Shown here in pieces: positions 42,380 to 54,490 of a DNA stretch of 64,000 nucleotides. The DNA is from Petrosia ficiformis (Eukaryota > Porifera > Demospongiae > Haplosclerida > Petrosiidae). The position numbers were made by a program, and so were the translations under genes. The notes under the pieces are model-generated. The model was not told the origin of the DNA and ran no database searches. It saw only the letters and a program-made list of their open reading frames with translations. The DNA lies in NCBI GenBank assembly GCA_947044365.1, contig OX345636.1, positions 25,843,466-25,907,465 on the forward strand, in the 5' to 3' direction. The first letter of the stretch is position 1, and each line of letters opens with the position of its first letter.

Positions 42380-43110
42380 GCTTGGTCAAGAGACTCTTGA
42401 TGGAAAATGACAAGTAGGCGAACTATTTTGCAAAACATCTTGCCTGAAAAATACCAGTGTATAAAACAGAAAGTAAAGGAAGAATTAGATGAATCAACAT
42501 ACATGGCTTTGACCACAGACATTTGGACTTCTCAGTAGACACAATCGTATTGTTGTGTGACAGTCCATTTCATTACCGACACCTGCCACCTTAAATCTGT
42601 TGTTTTTGAAACCTTCAACCTTCGAGTGCAACTGTGACCACACAGCTGAAATATAGCACTGAAGTTACAACAGTAGCAACTAACTTGGGATTAAATAACA
42701 AGGTTGTATGTGTTGTTACGGACAATGCCAGTAACATGGTGTCAGCCATTAGCAAAACTGATTGGAGACATCTTCCCTGTTTTGCACACACATTAAACCT
42801 CATTGTACAAGACTCCATAAAAAAAAGTGAAATACAGTGCAAATGCAAGGAGGTTGTATCACATTTTCATTGAAGTGTAAAGCAGAAAAGCTAAAAGTAG
42901 TCCAAAGACAGCTTTCTCTACTTGAACAAAAATTAATACAAGAAGTATCTACACGTTGGAATTCCACATACCTTATGGTTGATCGATTCCACCAACAGTT
43001 TGAATTAATAACAACTGCTCTATGTCTTCTTGGTCAAAACCACCTCTGTTTAGCTGGTGATGAAAAAGAAAAAGTTAAAAGTGCTTTTATTATCGATCAC
43101 TGACAATCAG
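42380..43110 (+). pseudogene. hAT transposase fragment (ZBED-like), copy 1
   Basis: In order: PEKYQCIKQKVKEELDESTY, MALTTDIWTSQ (first catalytic D region), TVHFITDTCHLKSVVFETFN, VVCVVTDNASNMVSAI (second catalytic D), WRHLPCFAHTLNLIVQDSI and STRWNSTYLMVDRFHQQFEL. A stop at 42536 and frameshifts near 42620 and 42870 break it. It ends after KEKVKSAF without the C-terminal dimerisation domain. hAT transposases act by cut-and-paste with 8-bp target duplications. Confidence 0.75.
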
Positions 43111-45032
43111 TCTTCTAGGTGACTGCAGGCGGTTGATAATTATGTCTCGGCCTTAAGGCCTTGTGACTAATCACGTGACAACAATTATGTACATGCGCAG
43201 TCACTTAGTATCGGTGTCAGTACTCGATATCATTGATACAAGGTCAAAAGTACTTGGTATCGTACTGAAATCGATACTTCTGGTATTGGCCATAAAAGAA
43301 TTCGATTAAAACATATTAACGTGATGTCACATCCGGTGCCCTAAACAGCAGCCATTTCTTCAGAAAATGGAAGGAGTTGTTTTTTTGTATTTTGCGTGCT
43401 GTTCATTCTTATTATATGAAAGATAGGAAAAACTAGAAAGTTTGAAAAGTTGAGATGATCTATTGAACGAGTCCTGAGAACCAAGTGTTTCTTTAAAGCT
43501 GTTATATATATTATCTATGTGGAGAGAAGAGGTTTCAAGCATGACTATGGGCGAGTGCCTTACAGCAATCACAGATCAAGCAACAATGGTTAACCTGACA
43601 GAGTCTGACATCCCTGGAGCTCTTCTGAGTGAGTCTATGGACTATCACACTATGCAGAAGTGGTGGCTCCTATGTTGAAGAATCAAGGCTCCAACTCCAA
43701 ATCAGTGTACAAATGTGGCCATTCTAAATTTCTGTGATTCAGTATACACGAAGGGGCTACACTTCCTTAGACAACAGGAAGTAAAGCGCTTGTATGAATT
43801 CTGTATTGAAAGCTATTGAAGTGGAATTTAGAGTAAACGCGTACGACTGTATCACTTGTAGAGTAAAATTCTACAGCCAGATACTGCTGTCGGTGAACAT
43901 ACTGGTAGAAGAGATGTCACCCTTCAAGGAAATAATAGTTAGCAGAGCTCCAGCTTGTTATTCATGAAGACAACTGCTATTTTAACTCTCATATTTTCTA
44001 AAATGTCCCATGTTTGATTTTGGTGCAAATTATTCACAGACAATTTTGAATGCTAAAACTTACACAGTGCACTCATAACTAAATAGACTTTAACATATAT
44101 TGTTTTCAAGTAAAACGATTTAACATTGACTGGAACAGAACATGATATTTTACTGACTATATCCACGCTTTTGTTTTCATTATAGATCATTCGTCTTTTC
44201 ATTTATACATTCAATTTTACATGGAATTAATAGCATTATATGTATATTAGCTATGTTATAAAAAGATAGACACAAACTACTTCACCTTCAGAGAAATGAA
44301 TCGATTAGCCAACCCATCTTTTCAGACAATTAAAAATAGGTGGACTTTGATTTTTGTGCAAATTATTCACAGATATGTCATGACCCTGCAAGTTGGTTCC
44401 AAGTCTTTATTGGTTCCAGAAGAATTGCAGCAGAAAGTATAAGACCCTGTATTTTAATTTTACCTCATATATAAAGTATATGAAATACTAATTTCTGTGA
44501 TGTTTGGTTCCATTTTTGGGGTGAGAACACATGTTTTGAATTTTAAATTAAAGCTTATCAAAACAGTTATATGGTCTTTGTATAAACTGGTCAGCGAACT
44601 ATTTACTGATCTTTCCGAGTCTATATATCTCTTCACTCAATGCTACTATCAGCAGAGTCTTTGTGAAGTCTGAATACTGCAATTTTATATAGTTCAAACT
44701 GCTCTTCGAAATCATTGAAGTAAGTTGTTGCAAATTACTCTACAAAGCATTACTAGATTATTTTTGTAAATCAGTAACTTATTGAAGATAGGAGTACTGT
44801 TCTTTGGTGTGTTATCATTGGAACTTACAGCTGGTATAGGTGAATGTGTCCACTATAATATTAGTGATGTATTGCTCCCCACTATTACCACAAGTACATA
44901 AGTGCAATCTTACAACAGTTGGTCCCCTTGCAGTATTGTGTACAGCATGATGATGTTTGTAATGTTTTGCATGTACCTTTGTAGAAGTACCATACTGTTT
45001 ACATGTGACAATGTGAATGTTATAACCACGTA
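43111..45032. other. Gene-poor stretch; short SAP-like peptide at 43590
   Basis: At 43590-43690 the plus frame reads MVNLTESDIPGALLSESMDY then HTMQKWWLLC, with a stop before RIKAPTPNQ. This resembles a SAP-like segment seen at the start of some transposon accessory proteins; confidence is low. GGTATCG and ATCGATAC words at 43210-43310 look like a decayed hAT end. The rest is AT-rich with nothing recognisable. Confidence 0.35.
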
Positions 45033-46530
45033 ATGAAAAGAAGGCAATTACACCAGCTCATGGCTCTTCAAGCAGTGATCATCAGAAAAAGACAAAAAAA
45101 TACATGGATAAGTAGTGATAACTGCAGTGATGCTGATGAACAACCCCCCCCTAAAAAGAAAGGTAGACCTGGAAATGTAGAATGTGGCCATGTATGCACC
45201 CCATGTGTTCTATGGTCTGATTCAGGCTCAGCAGAAAAATTACATAGTTATCATACTACAAAGTACATATACTTCATTTTCGGTTTATGCTTCCAACACT
45301 AATAAATTGTCATTTTTCATTGACCCAAATTCCTGTATCTGCAATGGCTGTTTCAGAGATTATGTTAAGGTATTGTAATTCAGATGATAAAATTAATTAT
45401 ATACCTAGATGGTGTCCATCTCTTGCAAAACACTGTTTTATGTGTTGCAAAAGCCAACCCTGTACTTGTGCTCAAATACAAACTTGGGGTAGTGACAATT
45501 GGTTCATGAAAGAAGGCATAGAGTTCTGGAAACATTTCTGCTATTTCGTGGTCACTCAGTTAATAGTATAACTGATAAGAATATATGTTTAGAGCATTAC
45601 AAACAGCTAAGGAAACACAAACCTAATAGAACATGTTTTTGTGATAAAGGTATTGATGACTCTGTTACATGGAGTTTGGTAGGTAACCTTCAGTCCTCCA
45701 GCTTAGCTCAGTACAATGTATTACTGAGCATGCTTGATGAAAGTCCCAGTCTTTCTGATTGGCCTGCTGCTTGTTTTTGTCCAATGAGGCATATGTGGAT
45801 TCTATGATTACTATATGTAGCCATAGTAATAATCCCAACATAGTTTATAGGACAGAGCTACTGCAAGATATTTTTTGTTACTATCTAAAAATGGAGTAAT
45901 TTCAACTGCATCATATAAAGATAGGTTGTCACAACTCAATTACAGTACTTCTATTATTTCAAAATCAATTAAAGCATTTAAGAAGTTACTAGATAGAGCA
46001 ATGGCAGCAAAACACTATGGTTCCTATTCAGAGGCTACTAAACCGGGTAAACTATTCTATGATCCTTTAATATTTACTGCTAGTTCTATGCCTTATATGT
46101 ACACTTTATTGAACTACACACATTCTACTAATGTATTGAATGGTTGGATAAAAGAGCAAACAAACCTATTCCCTTCTAATTGTAGTCAATTTGATTACAG
46201 ATTGTTAGTAAGAGATGGGAAATTTAGTGACCGTGAATTCTCTAAGTATTTCCATTAAGATTTGGAGGAGTTTTTGCTATCAGCTACTGCATCTCATAAA
46301 GCAAAGCATCATACAGTTTCTACCTTACATGCTTTGAGACGTAGGCTTACTATAAGAATGGCAATTGCTATTCTTTCGGTTGCTATGAATCTTTCTGCGA
46401 TATTTTTACAAACTTTAATAGGACTATAGTATATTCGCGTTGAGTTGACTGGCTCATTATTTATGTATATTGCGGATATGCAGGAATGTAAAACATTTGA
46501 GGTATATTTTACTACATTATGTGTATAATT
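45033..46530 (+). pseudogene. Unrecognised Cys-rich protein, frameshifted
   Basis: Overlapping frames read in order: MKRRQLHQLMALQAVIIRKR with PPPPKKKGRPGNV; then FFIDPNSCICNGCFRDYVK; IPRWCPSLAKHCFMCCKSQP with CTCAQIQTWG; ICLEHYKQLRKHKPNRTCFC with DKGIDDSVTWSLVGNLQSSS; and, after stops near 45808, LSKNGVISTASYKDRLSQLN through LFPSNCSQFDYRLLVRDGKF. The last part gives HTVSTLHALRRRLTIRMAIA and ILSVAMNLSAIFLQTLIGL. Many paired cysteines (CICNGC, CFMCC, CTC, CFC) suggest zinc binding. At least four frame changes are needed. I cannot name the family. Its surroundings are all transposon-derived, so it may be a transposon-encoded gene. Confidence 0.4.
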
Positions 46531-46814
46531 ATGAAGATAATTGAATGGCGTTACTGTCAATTTTTGTCCTTCTCGCTTTAAATGATCGGTATAGGAAATC
46601 TGTGTGGAACTGACATCTGTAACAAATTCTCGGGTAAGCTAAGGTATTATACTATAAGAAGATGTAATAAAATGCTAATCTGCTTTCGTTTGAATTTTAA
46701 CAGCACAATTAACAGTAAAGGAAAGCTTAAAGCAATCACAGGGCTATGGCAGTGAGTTAACATAATTCTATGTGTTACTACGATATATGTAAAACCCTTA
46801 CAGAAACTTCTATT

Positions 46815-47285
46815 TGACGAGCAGCTATCGACAAGGCACTGGTCAATATGATGGTCACTGACCTTCAGCCAGCCTCTATTGTAGAGGACAAGGGGTTTCT
46901 TGAGTCTTGGATCCCAAGTACACAGTACCAACCCACCGTACCATCATGCGAGATCAATTGCCAATCATGTATGAATCAAAAAAGCAGGAGTTATACCACA
47001 AGTTACAGGAAGTGGAGTTTTGTTGTTTAACGACTGATCTGTGGACATCCAAGGCAACAATGGGATTCATTGACTGTGACCTATCACTATATTAGTAAAG
47101 AATGGAGCATGGAATCTGTTCATATAGATGTGGCTCATACCTCTGAGAATCTTGCTGCTACATTAAAAACAGTAACAGATGAGTGGAATATAAATTCAAA
47201 GGTCCAATGCGTCATCACAGACAACGCAAGTAACATTAAAGGTGCCATCAGAATCAATAAATGGGACCACCTAAGTGTAGAAAAT
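46815..47285 (+). pseudogene. hAT transposase copy 2, N-terminal block
   Basis: IDKALVNMMVTDLQPASIVE, then after shifts RDQLPIMYESKKQELYHKLQ, FCCLTTDLWTSKATMGFI, TYHYISKEWSMESVHI and VQCVITDNASNIKGAIRINK with WDHLS. These are the first and second catalytic D regions of a ZBED-like hAT transposase. The text then stops; the gene appears to resume at 48087. The central part is lost or replaced by the sequence at 47286-48086. Confidence 0.65.
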
Positions 47286-47539
47286 AAGTAGTGGGCCAAT
47301 CTGGCCAATATCATTGATCATTCTGCGCCAGGATCAAATCAATTGCACCATCACTAATCATAAGACTCCTTATTAGAGATCAATGCATTTAACATAGAGA
47401 GAGTGCAATACTACTTGCTGCCTCTTAAAATGAAAAACCATGATATGTAAATAGTGTTTTACAAAGAAAAAACAATGAGATGATAATAATATTATGGTGA
47501 TATTTAATTAACAATTAGAGTCCAATTCTTTGAAATTAA

Positions 47540-48021
47540 CCTTGCTTGCTACATATCTGCGTTGTTTGGCATCTAGCCATTGTTTATATAAGTTTGGTGA
47601 AATGGAAATTTCTCTATGGGTAAAGCATTAAGACCTAATCGAATCAGCTGATCAAGGTGTTCTGAACCAAGGCGGTTTCTAAATTTACTTTTAGTCGAGT
47701 TTAGATACGAAAAACCTCTTTCCACTACTGCTGTACTAGCAGGATAAGTAAGTATAATCTCTGCAAGTATCACAAAATTTGGGTATTGTACTCTCATCCC
47801 TTCATCAATAACTAATTTCAGTGCCAAAGTTTGCTTTAATGCACTACTTGAACATATCCTGAGTATGAGTATAAGAATGAACACTTTCGAGAGACTGTTG
47901 AACCAATAGATGACTGATCTTCTGATGTTTCCATGAAAGATTCTTCTAATTCCTTGGATGATCCTTCTGATGATATAAATTTAGTTAGGAGACACTGCTT
48001 TTTGCTAGTAGGTACAGCCAT
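47540..48021 (-). pseudogene. Internally deleted hAT gene on the opposite strand
   Basis: The minus strand starts MAVPTSKKQCLLTKFISSEG and joins, after a frame change near 47880, directly to a hAT C-terminal dimerisation domain: ILAEIILTYPASTAVVERGF, SYLNSTKSKFRNRLGSEHLD. The N- and C-termini of one gene fused with the core missing is the pattern of a deletion derivative. It lies inside the gap of hAT copy 2; I did not find its terminal repeats. Confidence 0.6.
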
Positions 48022-48086
48022 TTTCTATACAAATATCATGTGTTCATTGTGTTATTGCGCATGCGCAAACATGTCGCAATGCCCAA

Positions 48087-48723
48087 TAGTGATTGCGCAA
48101 TCAGGTCGCACTAAGAGTACAATAGGTGAGTTAAAAGCTTCACTCTTTGTGCCAATGTTGCGCCAATTTGCCTTATTAAAAACACTGGACCACCTGGAAC
48201 ATGAAGCAATTCTTACAACACTTTGCATTTTGGATCGAGATGATTTGATCATCACTACCAACAAAAATTCTCTAATTGAAGAAATTGTGTCAATCCTCAA
48301 ACCATTTGAAGAGAAATGTCAGGTGAGAAGTATGTTTCTGCATCAAAAATAATTCCACTCTCTAAGGCTTTACAACACTTCAACACATGACATACCTGTA
48401 CAAGCTCACTGAAAGATATGTTGACACAAGAAATGAGGTCCAGGTTTTTGAACATGGAAGGGAATCAGTTGCTTGCTTCAGCTACCATCATAGACCCTAG
48501 ATTTAAAAATTCCTTTCAGTGACAGAAATGCTGCTGAACGTGTCATTCGGCGAACAGTTACTGAAGTATCCAGCCACACACCTGCAGGAAGCACAGAGAC
48601 TGACACAACCTCTGGCTTTGATGAGCCCTCTGCGAATTCTATGTGGCACTTTTTTGATCAACAGGCTGCTGAGTCAGCTAGACGTCCTCAGAGCATTACT
48701 GCTCTTACTGAAATCCAACAATA
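48087..48723 (+). pseudogene. hAT transposase copy 2, central block
   Basis: HEAILTTLCILDRDDLIITT, LIEEIVSILKPFEEKCQ, then shifted frames LTQEMRSRFLNMEGNQLLAS with ATIIDPRFKN, NAAERVIRRTVTEVSSHTPA and ITALTEIQQY. The text is cut exactly at 48723/48724 by the CACTG end of the large element and continues at 58130. Confidence 0.7.
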
Positions 48724-49148
48724 CACTGTTAAAAATAAGGTGCTAACACAGCACCCATCGCCAAGCTGTTGCAAAGTGGGGTGTTCTGTTCACACCCACT
48801 GGGTGTGATAGGGTGCTGCCAGAACCTATTTGGGGTGTTGCTAAATGATAGTTTCACATATCCTAATATTTAAACTATTCACAATTGAAGTTGACTTAAA
48901 AAAAATAATACAGTGCAAGAAATTTGAATCTAAGTATAACAAAGTATAATTAAGTGAAATTTATTGAGTAGTTTGCTTAATTTCATAAGTGTTAAAGTGA
49001 TGAGAAAAAGGAGAGGAGGAGAGGAGAAAACGAGAGTCTTTAAATAGAAAATATTGTATACAAATATGGCATATAAGTAATGTTATAATTGTAATGTCTC
49101 AGTATAGCCACATATTTGATTGAATGATTAATGATATGGAGTAATTAA

Positions 49149-52066
49149 CCCTTTTTAAACGAATAATTGCGTGGGCGGGGACACGCGATCACGAAATTTT
49201 TTTGGGCCTGAGGAAAGAAGCACATGCTGGAGTAAGTAAGGGCCTTGGAAACTATTTTGCGTGTCCAAAAAAGAATGATTTGTGTTTTTTTTATGAAGTA
49301 CTAATATGCAAGAAGTCAGCAGTGGATTTTTGGTTAGCAGAGTTCTCATTGTACTTTCATTGAGTAAGTTGTATTACATTTATTACATGTTTATACTATT
49401 ATTCCCATTAACTGTGATAGATATGCATTATAGAAACCTAAATAAAGACAAGATAAATTTAAATGTATTATATTTTGTTAACTATAACTGAGTGGGACCG
49501 TATAATGTATGGTAAGTTATGTAGCAATCATCACTTTTCCCGGTATGGCATAGGTACATTTGACACTCATTACAATACCACTGTGTGTCTTTTCTTATTT
49601 TCAGGTAATTGTAGCAGTAGTAACATTTGTGACGGCAACCATCATGTTTTCGTGGGAAGTGCTGTTGACAAAATTTCTTTGGTGGTAGGGAAAGCGATGG
49701 ACGTCCAGTGCGTTTACGACAGCCAATTAGTTGACTGGCAAGATGGAGCCGGAAGTCCTTAATAGTATTAAACACACCCTCCTTGAGAAATTTCTGAAAT
49801 ATAAAAGTGTTGGTTATGATCACATCTAAAATGAAGTAGAAAAGGTATTTATAGTATTTGTGTCCTCTTGCTCGAATATGGTAATATTGCCTCAGTTGAT
49901 CATTATGATCCACACCACCCATGTGTTCGTTATAGTTTGCAATTAGCTTTGGACACTTGTTTCTGTCCATTCTTTTGCTTTCTACTAACTTGTGTGACTT
50001 CTGAAAGTTGTGAATTAGTAGAAAGAACCGATACCACTTTAGTGTCTTGCCACACGGTGATTACCAAATTCTCATATTGTAGGAGCTTGTAGTCTCCACG
50101 TTCTTTGAATCCTTTCTTTATATATTGCTGAAACTCTTGAGGGAACATTTTTCTGTTAGAGCGTATCGTTCCACAAGCATATATATTATCTTTTAACAAG
50201 TCATGGAAGAGTTTTATACTTGTAAAGTAATTATCACAATAAACGTGATAGTTTTTACCTACGAGATTTTTTGTTAGATCTTTTATAATTCGACCTCCAA
50301 GCCCATACTCAGATTGCTTCTCCTTTCCAACATACACTTGTAGCTCGCTAACATACCCGTTATGACTGTCGGCTCTTACCCACACTTTAAAACCTCTCTT
50401 CACTGGTTTCTTGGGAAGATACTGCTTCATTGTCGATCGACCTTTAAATGGTATCATGGCTTCATCAATGCTACATTCTTGATGTGGATTGTACAGGGTA
50501 ATAAATTTTTCTTGTAAAAACTCTTAAGACCGGTCTGATCTTACCTAAGCGGTCATATCCATCACTTCCAGGTGGTTCCAAGCTTGTGTTGTCTACAAAA
50601 TGTATATACCTATACGAATATTCATGAACCGATCTCTAGAGATACGGCTAGCAATAGGTGCATAATGATAATGGTGGTCTTTTTTCCAATAGTCATAAAG
50701 TGATGGTAATCGAACTATGCCCATTAGTATTATGAAGCCAAAATATGCCTTCATTTCTTCCACTATAAGAGGAGTCCAATAAGAATATTTTTCACTGCCC
50801 ATACAGGTTTCTGCATACTTATTGGTTTCATCAACTATCAGCTGAAAAAAGGTATCAGGACAGAACAGAAGAAAAATCTGTAGTATAGACTGTGGTACTG
50901 AAACTGTTGGTCCTACTGTCTCAACGAAAGGAGTAACTGTAACTGGATGGAGTTTGTCAGACCAAATTATCTGTGGATCTTGACTGCAAGAAAGAGAAAC
51001 AGGTGAAGAATAATATATATGTTATAATTATTGATTACTGCTATTGTACCCAAGGAATTTAAATTTTGTGTCCTGGGAGTGTTTATGATAATGTCTTGGA
51101 TACAATTGACTTGCTGTACAAAACAGCTGAATAGCTTATGTTATGAAGTAAACCTCATATCAAAAGTATTTCATGTATGGGAAGGAAGGGCCATCTGGAA
51201 AATATAGCATTCGGTAGAAATAATAATTAATATTTAATGATTAGTATTTATCTAATTCCCATTTTCTTATTCATGATTGCATAATAGTATATATAGTTAC
51301 GTAACAATTTTATAATACAAGTTACTTTGTCTTTTGACATTTGTCACTACCACTGTGGTGAGAATTATCAGCTCTGTCACTGCCACTGTGTTAAAATTAG
51401 GGAAATGAATAGGACCTATTTTATTAGTTTAACTTACATTAACAAGTCGGTGTTTGATTCAGATAGTGGGTGTGTGTCTCTAAGTAGAAAGTAGGCAAAT
51501 GATTATGTTATCTTAGTGTAATACTATCTTACGCATATTGCTGTGTGTCAACAAAGTCTAAGTTGTCTTGTTCTAGAGTTGTGTTGTATCTGTTTACAGA
51601 AACAAATATGGAATTTGTCTTCTACTGTAAAGTTGAAATACCTCAAATCATCTTCATTTTCATCAGTAAATCCAAATTCTTCGTTGCTACCCAGAAATAC
51701 ACATTCAGGTGGTCCTTCAACTTCATCATCATCATCATCATCAATAAAACCCAAAACATCTTCAGAAGTAAAGAGTCTTCTTGCCATGCTGTTACTACAA
51801 GTTATTTAGTTATTACTTTGCATTAATATTATTGATGTGGTAATAATAAACATGTCTTGTTATTGCGTGGGAGATAGATAATTTACCTGGTGAACAAGTA
51901 GTATAAAGATCTGTCCAGAAGAATTGTAGCTAACAGGTAAGGTGTCAAATGTGTAAATAAATCTATTGCAGCTATCACCTGGGCTTTTAGTAAGTTATGG
52001 AGGCAATTTCCACCTGCTATTATTCAGCAGGAGCAAGTTGTCCTTTTGTCATTCGTTAAAAAAGGG
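49149..52066 (-). mobile_element. piggyBac element (copy D), full length, 2.9 kb
   Basis: The ends are CCCTTTTTAAACGAAT and (inverted) CCCTTTTTTAACGAAT, with TTAA at 49145-49148 and 52067-52070. It encloses one two-exon transposase gene on the minus strand. It is nested in the CACTA-like element. Confidence 0.9.
49482..51787 (-). pseudogene. piggyBac transposase (PGBD4-like), two exons, few lesions
   Basis: Exon 1 (51787-51642) starts MARRLFTSEDVLGFIDDDDD and is acidic. Exon 2 begins at 50983 after CTTGCAG with DPQIIWSDKLHPVTVTPFVE. It continues YWTPLIVEEMKAYFGFIILM, SIDEAMIPFKGRSTMKQYLP (first catalytic D), YHVYCDNYFTSIKLFHDLL (second D) and NYNEHMGGVDHNDQLRQYYH (third D). It ends in a Cys-rich domain: CYYCYNYLKIRKDTQWYCNE and CQMYLCHTG. 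Frame changes occur near 50640-50500 and near 49960. All three catalytic aspartates and the Cys-rich domain are kept, so this is the best preserved piggyBac in the window. Confidence 0.85.
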
Positions 52067-52371
52067 TTAAATCACTGCACAGATAAAACGAGTTGGTTAC
52101 TTTAAACAAAATAATGTATGCTAAAACAATGCAGATGAAATAACAATTACAAATTGTTATAACAGTCCTTTCTTTGAGTAGCATAAGTACATTTACCATA
52201 ACAAAACTACATTGTTAAAGTAACATGGATATTTACCATAACAAATTAATGATCAAAGCAAATTCTAACAAATGAAAGTGATAAATGAAACGAAGAAAAA
52301 AAAAAAGAAACTTAGAATATCACGAAATTAAGTTACTAATTTTCTTCAGTGTCATTCTCTTGAAGGAAACA

Positions 52372-54446
52372 TCAAATTGCAGCACTAATTTGCAAGTATG
52401 CAGGACCTGGTTTGGTACTCCCATCTATGTTGAGTATTATCTCTTCAAGAAACAAGTAAAAATCTTTCACTTGTCGACAGTATTCAATATTGAATTAATG
52501 TACTGCAACTAAATTATATAGTGCACTTGTTAAGTTATTACATTCACACATCAACTTTTGTTCAAATGCAATAAAATATTGAGGTATCAAGTCCTCATCA
52601 GGATCACAAAACTTTATTATGTAGGGGAAGTTATTCAATGAATCAATAGATTCAGTAGGAGGTGTTCCACGCTACATAGATATAAATAGAATGAAATAAA
52701 GGTGTTAAATAGCAAAATTAACTATAAGTACTTACATTTACTTCAACAAGTATAAATGGAATATCTACTTTAGTTTTAACAAAATCTTTACGAGTTCTTG
52801 TTAGAAAAAGTGCTAGACACCTCAAAGATGTGATATCTATGATAAAACAAACACTATAATAAGGATTCAAGTTACTATTTTATTACCAATGTCTGACTCC
52901 TCCCTAAATGCATTCCTTAAAGATAAAGAAGGTTTTTGGCATACTCTAAAATAGTAAATTTCCACTTCTTCCAATTTGTCTCAAACTGCTTTTTGAGGTG
53001 ATTTTTTTGAAGAATTAGCTCAAATTCAATTGAAATCTATTAGATGGGTTGAAATAAGATACATACTTAAATAGAGACTTACAAATGAAGTCTTTTGGAG
53101 GACTGGGTATTCATCACAGAGGTCAACCACGAGTTTGGATCATTTAGAATATCTTTTCTACGTTTAGGACTGGGTATTCATCACAGAGGTCAACCACGAA
53201 TTTGGATCGTTTAGAATATCTTTTCTACGTTTTGTGAAAGTCCTTTTCCACAATTCACATAAATTTCTTTGATTACTAGTTTTTAAGTAATATTGCGTAG
53301 ATGTGACGCTTCATCATCCATTTCTATTGATAAAGATGGATATGAATGATGTTTTATTTTTCCAGATAAGTTTAGTCGTTTTGGAATGGTAGATGTCTCA
53401 GATGGTCTTTTTCTGTTTATGTTAACACATCTGTTGTAAATGTATGTTTTCCAGGAATGCTAAAAAAAAAATTATGTAATTCAGCAAGAGTTTACCCCAC
53501 TTACGACAGATTTAAGAAAAGGGTATTTTGCCACAAGGGCTTTTGCTGGTATTTCACAATCCACTGTCCGTGGTTTTGGACAATGAGCACACAGCATAGT
53601 TGCCATGGTTCAAACCATGTACAATCGGTCCTCTTCACTGTAACGTCCATTATTTAAATTGTTCTGGGTAATTTCACGAAAAATTAGAACTGGAAAGGGA
53701 TCAGGAATCTTTAACTGTGGATTCTAAAAATTAAAAAAGGTGAGACATCACTGGGTGGAGAGAGAGGCATTAAGGAGGACTTGCTTATACAAGATGCAAT
53801 AGGAGAAGACTGTTGTTTCATCTACAAAAATCATAACACACAGAGCTTAGCAATCAAATTTGCTTAATAAACACATACCATTTTGATTGTGGGTGTTGTG
53901 GGTATTGAGGGAGATGAGATAATAGACCCAGTGGGTGAACCAAGAGGAGACTATAATATTCAAGTAAAGGTACCATAATTATAGAAACAATTGAATGATT
54001 GGCTTACAGTAAGAGGTTCCACAGAACTTTCTTTACTAGTTACCTAGTTAACAAAGTACATAATATTATTATGTATACAACATAGTTGAAGGTGTGGTGT
54101 TGTATTTGGTTTGTGCATCACCTCAGTCTTGCATTTACCTCCAAATCTGAATTAAGAATATCCCAGAAAAAGTTGTTGACCTTCAGCCACAGACCATATT
54201 TTTTAACTACATGTAGGTAATCTGCCCCTGATTGTGCTGCAAATGCCATATTTATTGCTTCACCATCCATATCTTCCTCTATAATGATATATATATATAT
54301 ATATATATTTTTTTTTTTTGTGTAAGCCTAAATTATACACCTGATTTACCTATAAAAGAATCCTTAATTTCTACTGAAAATCCGTTCTCTAATAATAGAG
54401 CGCCAATCTCTTCAACATTTAGTGATTGTAGACTACGACTTGCCAT
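52372..54446 (-). pseudogene. SAM-like accessory gene of the CACTA-like element
   Basis: Exon 1 (54446-54350) MASRSLQSLNVEEIGALLLE and exon 2 (54278-54139) EEDMDGEAINMAFAAQSGAD with YLHVVKKYGLWLKVNNF form a SAM-like helical domain. Small Ser/Pro-rich exons follow (SPLGSPTGSIISSPSIPTTP near 53930). A basic segment near 53290 reads LCELWKRTFTKRRKDILNDP. Then come LRCLALFLTRTRKDFVKTKV near 52800, FCDPDEDLIPQYFIAFEQKL near 52600 and a terminal NIEYCRQVKDFYLFLEEIIL near 52450. The TFTKRRKDI block and the NIEY...FLEE end match the remnant at 7695-8590 (TFTNRRDYV, NLEY...FIQE). Stops and frame changes after 53700 make an intact protein doubtful. The start codon is 44 bp from the divergent transposase start. 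Function is unknown; a role in end binding or regulation is inference. Confidence 0.55.
53090..53235 (+). repeat. Short tandem duplication (~67 bp) in accessory gene
   Basis: GGACTGGGTATTCATCACAGAGGTCAACCACGA...TTTTCTACGTTT appears twice in a row (about 53099-53166 and 53167-53233) with two differences. It disturbs the coding text. Confidence 0.8.
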
Positions 54447-54490
54447 CTTATAAGAAGAAAGGTCAGTTTAGGTCACAGTTAAATGAATAA
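54447..54490. promoter_or_regulatory. 44-bp bidirectional intergenic region
   Basis: Only 44 bp separate the start codon of the minus-strand accessory gene (ATG ending at 54446) from the transposase ATG at 54491. Any promoter must be shared or lie within the coding sequences, and transcripts must overlap or have very short leaders. No TATA box is evident in the gap. Confidence 0.5.
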
